NCBI GenBank assembly: GCA_903772945.1
Contig: CAICTM010000215.1
Coordinates: 1 to 64,000, forward strand
DNA length: 64,000 nt
From: Seminavis robusta
Lineage: Eukaryota; Bacillariophyta; Bacillariophyceae; Naviculales; Naviculaceae
Reading direction: 5' to 3'
In this document: piece by piece, positions 1 through 9,318 of the stretch
How the letters are laid out: each line of letters starts with the position of its first letter
How positions within the stretch are numbered: the stretch's first letter is position 1
Translations under genes and position numbers: made by a program
The notes under the pieces: model-generated
Told to the model about the DNA's origin: nothing
The model's input: only the letters and a program-made list of their open reading frames with translations
Databases searched by the model: none

Positions 1-49
1 TGACGCCGTTCAAGATTTGACGCCGATTGTTCTGTTTTGTTCCCACGCC

Positions 50-124
50 GATTCTCAAGAATCGGCATTTTGGATGACCCGATTCTTAAGAATCCTCTTT
101 CTCCAGATTCCTCGCACCAGACCG
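50..124 (+). repeat. Inverted repeat, left copy (palindrome-bearing)
   Basis: About 75 bp that matches the reverse complement of 3486-3560 with roughly six mismatches. It contains two 14-bp near-palindromes (GATTCTCAAGAATC and GATTCTTAAGAATC) and then the sequence CCTCGCACCAGA, which in the right copy encodes the start of the LRR protein (FLAPDR). The left copy hits stop codons soon after this piece. It therefore looks like a truncated inverted duplicate of the LRR gene's 5' end. Confidence 0.8.
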
Positions 125-576
125 ACTGTGAAAAGCGAAATAAGATGCCTAACTAGCTAGACTAATGAGAGCATGTCACAGCTCCACCAGCTGGGTAAAC
201 ACAAGAGAGAGAGCCTCCAAATGGCATGGCTTGCACCCAACCAAGGCCTTCATCTCAACCACACCCGGAGATATTCAATTCAGGTTGAAATGTGGCTGGT
301 GAATGGTACGTAACGTAAAATTTCACTCACCTGTTTTCGAAGGCATCAAGGAAAGATCTTGGTCCTCACATTTTGGATAGCTAGCCACAACATTTTTGCA
401 AGCGGCCAGATGCGCGCAAACGAAGCAGGCACTCTGCCACCACGACTTCATGGTGGACCTTGCAGGCAACACAGTACGCTGCGAACCTCTCAGTATCCGT
501 AACTTCGGCCAGGGCTCCAAGACGCCATAACGTTGAAACCTCTTGCTTGATGCCGAGTTTGCTCAGTCGGACAACA
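125..576. other. Intergenic leader, no gene seen
   Basis: I see no convincing gene or RNA here. The reading frame of the downstream protein is open from about 460, but the first codon there is TTG. ATG codons occur only at 550 and 577. Confidence 0.5.
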
Positions 577-2001
577 ATGATTCGCAATATCCCCCGAGCC
601 CTTCGTGCTGTCATATACGTACAAGCTCTGATAATTTGTCTTCAGCAAGTAGAAGGCACCAATGAAACAAAGCTGGCACTGGATGACATGTCAATCTTCT
701 GGGGAGACAGCAGATACCCGGAAAGAGCATATCAATCAATTGTGGACTGTCTGGGAAAATGGGATGAACCAGTCCTAGAATCTCATGATGTTGCTTGGCG
801 CACATTCTATGAGATGTACACCAGTTTGGAAGCTGCACAAGATGCGTCAACACGGTGGAGAGAGTCTGACAGCTTTTTGGAATCCAGACAGAAGAAGAAG
901 GGACTTTATGGGGGCAACTTCAATTCCTTTGGGGCAGTTGAGGTTTCTGAGAGGTGCAATTTTGTTTCAAATGTTGCATACTACAATGCTGCTCTGAGAA
1001 TTTGTAAATATGGGGACCGCTGGCATTCCAACAGCTCATATCAATCTGCCTTGATGAAATCAATTGGATTTCAATCCATTGCATCAGGTTACTTTCATGG
1101 ATCCTTCTCGAGACTGGGGTTTGTCATGGATGTGGAGAATGCTGGGCTCCCACTTTTTCTTGCATATCAAATGGCCATTCAAAGTGTCGGTGATGTTGAT
1201 GATCCCAACTTCAATGCTACGATTTTCCGCACTGGAAGCAACATAAAACCACTTGAGGATATTACCCCATTTTGGAAGCCCATTGATGAAATGACTTTCC
1301 TTCCATTGAAGGAAGATTTATCCTTTCTTGAGTGGTCTCAATACATCAATGACTTGGATGTGCCTGATGCTGAAGAAAGTGCTCTTCTATTTTGTTCATG
1401 GTTTTGTATTGCTACTCTTCCGTACTCATTATGCGAATGTCTTATGGCAGATGTGCTGGCTCCCGCCTTTATCAACAACCAAACAAAGATTGACTTTGTG
1501 AAAAACGAGTACTTTCCACAAGCCAAGATTGCAGCTGATAGTTTGGATTTGCCACTGCCAGCTTGGATCGGATTCCCTCTGTTGGGAAAGGGGCTTGGGG
1601 CCGCCCTATCAATTCTTTGGGCATACCTCTTTCAGGAGAATCGACTCAAGACTCCTGGTTTGGAGGGGATGTATTTCAATGTGACAGCGCTGGGAGCAAC
1701 CAAGACGCCATCTGTTGATTTCTTGATCAATATATTGACAGGGTTTGGAAACCCAACCAAGTATACGTACAACTCAGAGGAGGCATACCCTGGAGCAAGT
1801 TTTTGCAACAGGGACTCCCCACATGCGCTGTGGCATCAAGAAAGCGCCGACGCTCTACCAGAAATTGCCTTTGCAGCTGACAAGCTGTATCGTGTTTTGC
1901 AAGATCGAAAGGAACGAAAGCAGCAGGGCAATTGGTTTGGATTCTCCATCTTTAACAGCTTTCAGAACATCCGTGGTGGAGGCCACGGGGGAGAGGATTA
2001 G
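577..2001 (+). CDS. Secreted or lumenal orphan protein with signal peptide
   Basis: I do not recognise this 474-residue protein. It starts at the ATG at 577, where residues 1-27 form a basic then hydrophobic signal peptide ending near QQVEG. The in-frame ATG at 550 and the open frame back to 460 (no ATG there) would only extend it without improving the signal. The body has several N-glycosylation sequons (NETK, NSSY, NATI, NQTK, NVTA), many aromatic residues and scattered cysteines including a C-rich stretch (FCSWFCIATLPYSLCEC). One moderately hydrophobic segment around GLGAALSILWAYLF could be a membrane helix. The C-terminus is basic then Gly-rich. Single exon, convergent with the LRR gene 170 bp downstream. 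Secretion is inferred; no catalytic motif is visible. Confidence 0.7.
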   Translation: MIRNIPRALRAVIYVQALIICLQQVEGTNETKLALDDMSIFWGDSRYPERAYQSIVDCLGKWDEPVLESHDVAWRTFYEMYTSLEAAQDASTRWRESDSFLESRQKKKGLYGGNFNSFGAVEVSERCNFVSNVAYYNAALRICKYGDRWHSNSSYQSALMKSIGFQSIASGYFHGSFSRLGFVMDVENAGLPLFLAYQMAIQSVGDVDDPNFNATIFRTGSNIKPLEDITPFWKPIDEMTFLPLKEDLSFLEWSQYINDLDVPDAEESALLFCSWFCIATLPYSLCECLMADVLAPAFINNQTKIDFVKNEYFPQAKIAADSLDLPLPAWIGFPLLGKGLGAALSILWAYLFQENRLKTPGLEGMYFNVTALGATKTPSVDFLINILTGFGNPTKYTYNSEEAYPGASFCNRDSPHALWHQESADALPEIAFAADKLYRVLQDRKERKQQGNWFGFSIFNSFQNIRGGGHGGED

Positions 2002-2173
2002 CCATGCATGACACAACGTCAACTGCAGCAATCTGACGACACAAAGGAGAGCTCAAGACTATTGACACGTTGGAGTCCTAAAACGAAGGATGCACCGGAT
2101 GCCTCGAACTTACAATGTTGGTACTGTTCATAGCTTGGTACCATTATGAGTTGATTCCATTTCACTATGCTTA

Positions 2174-3503
2174 TTAAGCTATCGTTTGCATGTGGCTTCT
2201 ATTTCCTCCCTCAAAAGACTGCAATAACCGCTTTCTCTTTCGCTGCGTTGACCTAACTGTCCTTGCCGGCGACAAGCATAGCGCTGGATTCGCCATGAGA
2301 ATCTGAAACACAATAGGTGTATCGTCCGTGTGCTTCAAGATGGTTCGCACCCAAAGTTGGCGGTCCTCTGGATGCAGCTCAAGAGAACGTCGTCCAGCCC
2401 GATTGTACCGCAACCAAATTTCAACATCCTCAGAGAGTGGTGTTCTACACGTGCGACGGTTGATGGAAAAGGATACCTTCAGTAGAGTCGCGTTCGTTTG
2501 GAGAGCCCCAGCAATGCTTTCGTTGAGTCTTTCCGTGTAGATGCATTGAAGATCATGAAGGGACTCTCCGTACTCTTCTAGGCATAACTGGAACTCTGTC
2601 AGAGACTGATTGCGCTGTAAGTGTTCAAGGAGAAAGCAGGCGCTTTCCAGCCGTCTTGTCTGGTTGGCATCATGCAAATGGAGATGAAGCTGCTGGAGGG
2701 ATTGCATCTTTTGGAGAGCCTTGCCCATTGGTTCCTTGTAGCCGTACTCGGAAGAACATTGTAGAGCCAGTCCCATGGTTTGCAATCCATGGTTTTCTTC
2801 CAACATGTTCCAGATTGGCATTGCCTCTTCACAACTGAGATGACGCGGACAATGGATTTCCAACTGTTTCGTTGTGACGTTCTGTTTCAAACTCGACGCC
2901 ATGAGTTCAATGTGTTGATTGATGTTGGGTATGTTACACAGCTCTAGCTTGACCAATCTGGAGTAATGATCACACATGGACAAGAGTTCCTGCTCCGACG
3001 GTAGCGTGTTGCTGAGCTTGAGAGATGGGGTTGTTGTTACACTATTGGAACAAAACCGAGTCAATCCTCCTGGAGTGTTCAGTGACATGCGATCCAATTC
3101 GACGCATCCCAGCAAAGGCAGCTCTGCAAGAGCTGCAAAGAGCGAATCGGTCAATGAGGATTCGACATCCAAGAGTCTATCTCCATTGAAGACACCACAA
3201 CCCAACATTTGAAAGCTCTGGAGCTGCTTGGTTTCTGCAATGCATCGACATGTGTATTGGTAGTCTTGTTCGCTGCCCGTTAACAGCAGTCCTTGACGGA
3301 GTGCCACGTGTTGAAGTGTTCGGCAATTAATGGTCATGATATCACCCAAGGCTCGAATGGGGAGGTTGCCGGCGTCGGTATAGTCGTCGTCTTCCTCGCA
3401 ATGGGGGGAAATGATAAGGGATCTGACACCCGAAAGCTGTTTGCCAACCAAATGGAATCGCTTGATAATTTCTGCCGATGGTGTGCGATCTGGTGCGAGG
3501 AAT
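2174..3503 (-). CDS. Leucine-rich-repeat protein, 5' exon unresolved
   Basis: The protein has irregular leucine-rich repeats through most of its length (LVKLELCNI, LQTMGLALQ, LQQLHLHLH, LTEFQLCLE, LLKVSFSIN). It ends with a C-terminal module (WLRYNRAGRRSL, then a W and an FQILMANPALC segment) that, as I recall it, accompanies many diatom LRR proteins. The role is probably protein binding; the target is unknown. The frame is open to 3520, where a TAA inside the palindrome GATTCTTAAGAATC closes it, and there is no ATG before residue ~39 (3337). A splice acceptor CCCCAG ending at 3504 would give a natural exon start at 3503, so an unseen upstream exon is likely. Otherwise the gene has lost its start. 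The basic C-terminal tail (RKRKRLL) resembles a nuclear signal. Confidence 0.65.
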
Positions 3504-3560
3504 CTGGGGAAAGAGGATTCTTAAGAATCCCGTCATCGAAAATGCTGATTCTTGAGAATC
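3486..3560 (-). repeat. Inverted repeat, right copy
   Basis: Reverse-complement partner of 50-124, about 92% identical by eye. Its inner part overlaps the presumed first visible exon of the LRR gene; its outer part carries the two 14-bp palindromes. The pair brackets about 3.4 kb holding the orphan gene and the LRR gene. Confidence 0.8.
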
Positions 3561-4154
3561 AGTTTCTTTCTTTTTCCTCAGTTTCTTTCAAATTCCTCTG
3601 TGCTGGCATGGTGCCAACACACTTACTTGTGGGTTGATTGACTGTCCATGCAATGGCTACCGGCATGGTTACAGTAATTGTGATGCAAAGGCCACCAAAA
3701 CAACTACTCGTCTACTCAATAAAAAACTAGCTCTCTCTTTCGTCAGTATGACATGTCTCACATGTCCTCGAAATGGCGCCATGCACAAGGTACCGGTACT
3801 ACATGTAGTAGCTAGCACTAGCAAGAAGCCAAGATGGTAACTCCGCCAATAGCACCATTGAAGGAGACACATGCATGGTGGCTGGTTCGAGTCTACTAGG
3901 GAGTCCTATGGGTCAATTCACAGCATTTTGTATGGATACAGTCAGAAAGCAGCTAGAATGTGCTGCATTCTAGAATGTGCTGCATTCTCAAGAACTGCAA
4001 GTCCACCAAAGCCTACCGGTAGACACCTTGCACTGGCTAGCTCTTGCCACTGCAATGGTTGCTGTCAGCATCCATTGAATCAGCAGCAGTACGAATCTCT
4101 ATGTACATGTTATGTACACTTGGTGTTGTGTCATTTCCAAGATTCCACTATGCA
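3561..4154. other. Intergenic, no gene seen
   Basis: No long or compositionally convincing reading frame on either strand. A short local duplication of the words CTAGAATGTGCTGCATTC lies near 3953-3988. Confidence 0.5.
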
Positions 4155-4417
4155 GATTCTTGAGAATCAGCATTTTGAATGCTGATTCTTAAGAATCATC
4201 TAGCTGATTCTTAAGAATCTGATTTTGAAAAAACTGATTCTTAAGAATCCTTTGCTGATTCTTAAGAATCATCAATTTCCAAGAATCAGCAAAATTCTGA
4301 TTCTTAAGAATAGGCTGATTCTTAAGAATCCTTGTCTACCCTGTATTTGATTCTTAAGAATCATAATTTTCCCAAGATTTTTTCCTGATTCTTAAGAATA
4401 ATCTGATTCTTAAGACT
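4155..4417. repeat. Array of ten GATTCTTAAGAATC palindromes
   Basis: Within about 263 bp there are ten copies or one- to two-base variants of the perfect 14-bp palindrome GATTCTTAAGAATC. They begin with GATTCTTGAGAATC at 4155 and end with GATTCTTAAGACTC at 4404-4417. Spacing is irregular (about 16-45 bp) and the spacers are AT-rich and mostly unrelated, so this is not a simple tandem repeat. Single copies of the same palindrome occur at 50-100, 3515-3560 and 8889-8957. Confidence 0.9.
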
Positions 4418-4426
4418 CCTTGTAAC
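4349..4426 (+). repeat. 78-bp exact direct repeat, copy 1
   Basis: Identical base for base, as read, to 8889-8966 in the same orientation, about 4.5 kb away. It spans the last three palindromes of the array and ends in CTCCTTGTAAC. Confidence 0.9.
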
Positions 4427-4548
4427 AGATCTCCTTGAGGGACTTCAATGGTCAGAGCAGAATCGGTGGCAGCCTTCTCAAGCTGATGTTGGACATGGTA
4501 CGTCTCGCAAGCTACCGAGATGTGGACGCCATCCTCGATGTTGCTCAT
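4354..4548 (-). CDS. Small ORF or gene fragment, 64 aa
   Basis: An ATG at 4548 opens a 64-residue frame. Its first ~45 residues look protein-like (MSNIEDGVHISVACETY, then LTIEVPQGDLLQ). The last ~20 residues are simply the translated palindromes. This suggests the tail end of an older gene into which the palindrome array has run, or a chance frame. I recognise no family. Confidence 0.25.
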   Translation of the reverse strand: MSNIEDGVHISVACETYHVQHQLEKAATDSALTIEVPQGDLLQGVLRIRLFLRIRKKSWENYDS

Positions 4549-5021
4549 CTTGCTTACTAAAGCCACAATCTCTTTTTTGCGATTATGTTCGGAACAAGAG
4601 GAAGAAGATCGATACCGGTACGGTAATATCAACTCTGACACGACGAGTGAGGTAGGTTTGCCACGCGGAAGATTTGTTCTTCGCCACAATTCCGAGATAT
4701 CTTTTCATAACCCAGCAAGGTTGCGTGACAGCCCAAGTGCCACAAGAAAGGGGCTTGGCATGGCAAACTGCTCTCCCTCTGCGGGTACCGTAACTACCGT
4801 AGCTAGCGACCATAGGAGCTAGCTAGAAGCCGACTATGAGAGGGATTCCGAGATGTGGGCAATCTGAGGATGGAAAATTGCCACTAAGTGCCTAGCTAGC
4901 TAGTACATGTAGTTGAAAGCAGAAACATGGCTGGTTGTAGAGCTATAAGTTTCGTCGTAACTTTGAAAGTTACTATCCAGGACTACGGAGCCGCCTGGGA
5001 TTCCAAGGTGAACACCCTGGT
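4549..5021. other. Intergenic, no gene seen
   Basis: Only short frames. It carries several copies of the intergenic words TACCGGTA and CTAGCTAG that recur through the window. Confidence 0.4.
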
Positions 5022-6646
5022 TTAAATAAATTCAGGCGCTTGTACCGTATGGGATAACGTGTCTACAACCCAGGCCACCATCCGGTCGTGCGCAACACTG
5101 CTCGCCAACAGAAGACGCTCATGATAAGGGCAACCATGTTCAATTGCAAACCTAAACTCTTCCAACCGACCATTTTCAGCTGCAAGATAACAGGTGTTGG
5201 CATCCCATGGACACCCATTTTCATGGGCATATTTGAGGGTTTCCAAACGGCCATGATCAGCTGCAATACCGCATGTTTCTTCATCCCATGGACAGCCATT
5301 TTCATGGGCATATTTGAGGCAATCCAAATTGCCGTTGGCTGCAGCATATTTGCAGGTGTCACTATCCCATGGACATCCGTGTTCATGGGCATACTTGAGC
5401 ACTTTCAATTTGCCATACATCGCAGCAACGGTACATGTTTCTTCATCCCATGGACAGCCGTTCTCATGAGCATATTTCAATATTTCAAACTTCCAGTTTA
5501 ATGCAGCAGTGGTGCATGTCTCCACGTCCCACGGACAGCCATTCTCATGAGCGTATTTCAGGACTTTCAAGTTGCCAGTCGGACCAGCCGCAGATTCACA
5601 AGTCCGGCCATCCCACGGGCAGCCATTCTCATGGGCATACTGCAGGGCTTCCACCTCGCCACGTTCAGCAGCTTTTCGGCAAGTCTCTTCATCCCAAGGA
5701 CACCCATTTTCATGGGCATATTTGAGGATTTCCAAATGGCCACTTCCAGCGGCATTGACGCACGTCTGTGGATCCCATGAACACCCATTTTCATGGGCAT
5801 ATTGTAGGATCTCAAAATGGCTACACATCGCAGCATTTCGGCATGTCTCTTCATCCCAAGGACACCCATTTTCATGGGCAAATTTTAGGATTTCCAAATG
5901 ACGATTTCTAGCGGCAATGCCGCATGTCTGTTGATGCCATGGACAGCCATTTTCGTGAGCAAATTTCAGGATATCCAAATGGCCATTTCTTGCTGCATTT
6001 TTGGTAGTTTGTTCATCCCAATTGAGTCCTTTTTTTTGGGCCCATTGAACAACGTGAAGATTGCCCACATTGGCAGCTGCAGCACAGACAACAGTGCCAT
6101 CAATCTGTCCATCAGTGCCAGCATGACCGTCGGTGTACCAATTCGACAAATACTCTGCACGTGACACGCTGGAGACAATGACACTGTGCAAAGTATCTGT
6201 TGAGTTCCGAAGAATTCTTCATCATCATCAAAGCGCTTGACCCATGGAGGATCCCTCTCTGTCTTACAATAAGCCTTGTATAGCTTCTTCATGTTGTGGC
6301 TGACGGGTGCCACAAAGGCAAAGTGCCCCATGCCAAGACATGGGAATATCTTCTTGGTCCAAATATCCTCATGCCGCAAACATGAGTCTTCAGGGGAAAG
6401 CCTGAGGTTGGTGACTGCCTGTTGGACAATGTCATTCATCTGTTTCTGTAGGGACAAGGCAACCTTGAGCTCATGTGCTGCTTCTCCTTTGTTGTTATGG
6501 CTGGTCGACTGGAGCTTCTGCAACAGAGAGGAAAGTGCTGCCGATACATCTTCACTCGAGACCTCTCTTGACTGTTTTGCTCGCTTTTGCTGCTCAGGTG
6601 GGGATGGGCTCCATTTGAGAGCTCTCTTGCTGCGGTCTTCCTCCAT
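5022..6646 (-). CDS. F-box-like/ankyrin-type repeat protein (copy A), one frame break
   Basis: The start at 6646 (MEED...KRA) is chosen because the intact paralogue at 37300 begins the same way. After a basic, Glu/Gln-rich N-terminus comes a segment like an F-box helix bundle (EDIWTKKIFPCLGMG, then VSHNMKKLYKAY). About eleven 26-residue repeats of the form YAHENGCPWDEETC..AA..G.LE.LK follow. Such repeat proteins are usually protein-binding adaptors; an F-box would suggest a ubiquitin-ligase substrate receptor, which is inference. The N-terminal frame and the repeat frame do not match: the change must lie between about 6200 and 6222, because the repeat frame has stops just upstream. No plausible intron is visible there. 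Either the gene is newly broken or the base sequence is wrong. The repeats themselves are intact. Confidence 0.7.
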
Positions 6647-6729
6647 CTCGGGTTCACTATTAGCTATTAGACTCGGAATGAACCTGCTACCTACGAGAGA
6701 GTGCCGATGTTGCGCTGTCGCTGTCGCTC

Positions 6730-6830
6730 GGCCTCGTCGGCCATCGACAAACTGGATCTTTTCACAGAAGGCAGCAGAGCGAGTTACCAACATATGTTGT
6801 AAGAGAACTCCGGACTTCAGCTTTCAAATA
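6730..6830 (-). promoter_or_regulatory. Upstream block shared by two neighbouring genes, copy 1
   Basis: On the minus strand this carries AACTCGCTCTGCTGCCTTCT preceded by GGAGTTCTC and followed by a GACGAGGCCGA-like run. The same arrangement lies upstream of the coiled-coil gene at 8780-8850. It sits about 85-180 bp before the ATG at 6646, a position expected for a promoter or 5' leader. Confidence 0.45.
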
Positions 6831-7138
6831 ATGCAACAGGTCTTCCACCGAAGTCGCTCTGGCCATTGAATTCCTGCTATCCGATTCTATTAGTAGCTGT
6901 TGAGGGAACCAAACTAAAAATTGCTGGCGGATTGTAATACGAAATAGTACGTTTGTTACGCGTGGATTCGACAACACAACAATCTGAGACCAACTGGGTG
7001 GCAAGAGCGCAAGAGCGGCACGACGACAAGCCCCTGACAACTTCATTACTTTTACCAGCTAGCGAATTGCGACAAGCAATCAACAGAAAAATGTACATAG
7101 ATGCCGGCTGCCCCAATCGTCGTCTCTTGGTCCCAGTA

Positions 7139-7187
7139 GTTTGTTTGTTTGTTTGTTTGTTTGTTTGTTTGTTTGTTTGTTTGTTTG
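7139..7187 (+). repeat. (GTTT)n microsatellite, about 12 copies
   Basis: An uninterrupted run of GTTT units directly downstream of the coiled-coil gene's stop codon (minus strand) and upstream of the ankyrin gene. Confidence 0.95.
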
Positions 7188-7241
7188 ATTGATTGCTTGT
7201 ATTTGATGTTTGAATACAGCAATCTGCTCCAATGCACAGAC

Positions 7242-8722
7242 TCAAGGACGCTTGGGAAATGGAGTAAATGAGAGGAGCTCATCATCCGAATCACTGTCGT
7301 TGTCCAGCAAGGAACCACGCTGCTCATTGCAGTCATTGCGGCCTGCATCCGGCTCCAAAATGGACAAGTTGGTTGTGAATTGACGATTCACTCGGATGCG
7401 ACCCTCTCGACGGGGGTGCTGTTGCTGCTGTCGAGAAGTTGAAGTTGATTGTTGGTTTTGATAAGCAGGTCTTCCGCCTCCACGAGAAGATGAGCTTTGA
7501 CATCCACTATTGCTAGTGCCATTGTTTCGGTTCTTGTACGGGTTTTGAGCCACAGCAGCGGCAGTAGGACGAGGGTTACGGTCAGGCGCCCCACTGCTGG
7601 ATGCTCCATTTTCAAACCGCGCCTGTGCCAAGGCCAGTCGCTTGCACTTGACCTCTGGCACCAAAAGAACAGGGAAAGAAAAGAGTCATCTTGGTTAGCA
7701 AACAAAGAGCACTTCTACTGACAATCATCAATCAGAGGGCACGTACGTTTCTCATAGGTTTGGGCCAATGCCTCCGTTTCTTCTGTTTCCTGTTTCAAGG
7801 ATTCAATCTTCTGTTCCATTTCCATGACATCGTTCTTGATGCGGTCACGTTGCGCTTCCAGTTGTTGCATGTTTCGGGCACGGGACTGGGCTTTGTTTTT
7901 GGCCGCCTCACATTTGTCTCGAAGAGCTTCTACTTCTTGAATTTCTTTCTCACGTTTGGAGATTTGTTGGCAGTAGACACTCAGCTTTGCTTTCATGACT
8001 TCATCACGAGGATCCGGGGTCCAAAGACGAGGATCTGTTTTGAGATTGGGGCTTTCGGCAAAGGGAACCACCCCTCCATGCTCCACTGCTGGTTGATACA
8101 TGTCCTTGTTGCCTTCATCAAAGACATTTGGCGAAACAGAGATTGCTTCTGGAGAGTACATGGCTTGCACTGCCGAATCGGTTGCCAGGACAGTGGCAAA
8201 TGCCTTGGTGTGAACTCTTTCCAATCCCAACTCTGTGGCACAGCAAAGTCGGTTGCGTCGAATCTCAGCTCGGAATTCTCGTGATGCTTCCTTGAATTCG
8301 TGGTACTGCTTGTCGCGGTAGTCTTTCAAATGCTGCAGCTCACGTTCTGCTTGTTGTTTCTTCATTGACGCGCGGATCAAATCCAGTTCCAACAGCTCGT
8401 CATTGGCTTGATCAATTTGGTGGTGGAATTCGCTAGTCTCCTTGTTGGCCAAGACAATTCGCTGCTTCATGGAGTCACGTTCCTGTCGACTCATCTGGAT
8501 TTTGCCTTGGATCTCTTCAATCTCTGCCCGAGTCTGCTTCATCTCCTTTCGTGTGTTGTCAATGGCGCGATTCAAGCTGGAGTAGTTCTCGAACAGCTTC
8601 ATTGCAGTATTGGCCGCTCCTGCTGCCATTGGAGTGGCAATGACACGACGACTACTACTACTTGGATCGTCATGGTCGCGACCGGGAGACGACGAGGCTC
8701 CACTGTGACTGCCGTTCATCAT
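7242..8722 (-). CDS. Coiled-coil protein, two exons
   Basis: Exons are complement(7747..8722) and complement(7242..7654), giving 462 residues. The 92-bp intron begins GTACGT and ends TGCCAG, and joining restores a single frame (YEK-Q-VKCKRLALAQ). Residues ~45-160 and ~245-325 form long heptad-rich coiled coils (KEMKQTRAEIEEIQGKIQ; KREKEIQEVEALRDKCEA). They are separated by a non-helical segment containing WTPDPRDEVMKAKL. The second exon is low-complexity: Ser/Asn/Gly/Gln-rich, then an acidic DNDSDSDDELLSF end. The N-terminus is Ser/Gly-rich with no targeting signal, so cytoskeletal, centrosomal or nuclear scaffolding is possible, but no named family is recognised. The ATG at 8722 is followed by a second ATG codon. 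Confidence 0.7.
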
Positions 8723-8779
8723 TGTCGTCGTCTTCTTTGTCGTCTTCTTCGGCGTCGTCTGAACTGGACACTCCGAGTC

Positions 8780-8850
8780 GTCGGCTCGTCGGATTTTTCA
8801 GAAGGCAGCAGAGCGAGTTGCCGGAAGCAACGATCTTTTGAGAACTCCAA
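8780..8850 (-). promoter_or_regulatory. Upstream block shared by two neighbouring genes, copy 2
   Basis: Minus-strand match to the block at 6730-6830: GGAGTTCTC, then CAACTCGCTCTGCTGCCTTC, then CCGACGAGCCGACGA. It lies about 60-130 bp upstream of the ATG at 8722. The two downstream proteins are unrelated, which argues for a shared regulatory or mobile segment. Confidence 0.45.
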
Positions 8851-8888
8851 CCTTCCCTTCCAACTTCCAAGCCAAGGCCACCCAAATC

Positions 8889-8966
8889 GATTCTTAAGAA
8901 TCATAATTTTCCCAAGATTTTTTCCTGATTCTTAAGAATAATCTGATTCTTAAGACTCCTTGTAAC
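8889..8966 (+). repeat. 78-bp exact direct repeat, copy 2
   Basis: Exact copy of 4349-4426, same orientation, carrying three GATTCTTAAGAATC-type palindromes. It lies about 170 bp upstream of the coiled-coil gene's ATG on the minus strand. Confidence 0.9.
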
Positions 8967-9318
8967 TGTGGCGCTTGATTTGATTTGGAACACTGTCGGT
9001 GCATCGTTGGAATCTTCAATCCAAACATTACAGGCAAGCTGGGTTCTCAAGATTGAGGGGGAATCCCTGTAGCACAAGCTAGGAGAACCAAGTCTGTGCT
9101 ATATTGGCTTACTATTCTAATTACTATGTATCTGACTTTTGAAAATATGAGAGTAGTTTTGATTAGTTCCTTTACGGACTAGTACTAGCTTTACTAACTA
9201 TGGACTGTACAGGTTGTGCCAAGGCAACAGGGCTGCAGATTGTTGATTTGATTGATAATTTTCCATGGCAATCAAACTCATGCTCTGGTAAGGTACACAC
9301 GCGCACTTGGTAACACAA
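8967..9318. other. Intergenic, no gene seen
   Basis: AT-rich spacer between the coiled-coil gene's upstream region and the 3' end of the DUF1824-like gene. Nothing identified. Confidence 0.5.

Noticed and set aside
460-576. N-terminal extension of the secreted orphan protein
   Set aside because: The open frame begins with TTG and the first ATG is at 550; the ATG at 577 puts the signal peptide at the N-terminus.
3880-3905. B-box-like GGTTCGAGTCTA suggesting a tRNA gene
   Set aside because: No D arm, anticodon arm or acceptor stem can be paired around it.
4155-4417. CRISPR array
   Set aside because: Repeats are short palindromes with irregular, often very short spacers in a eukaryotic context; no cas-like gene nearby.
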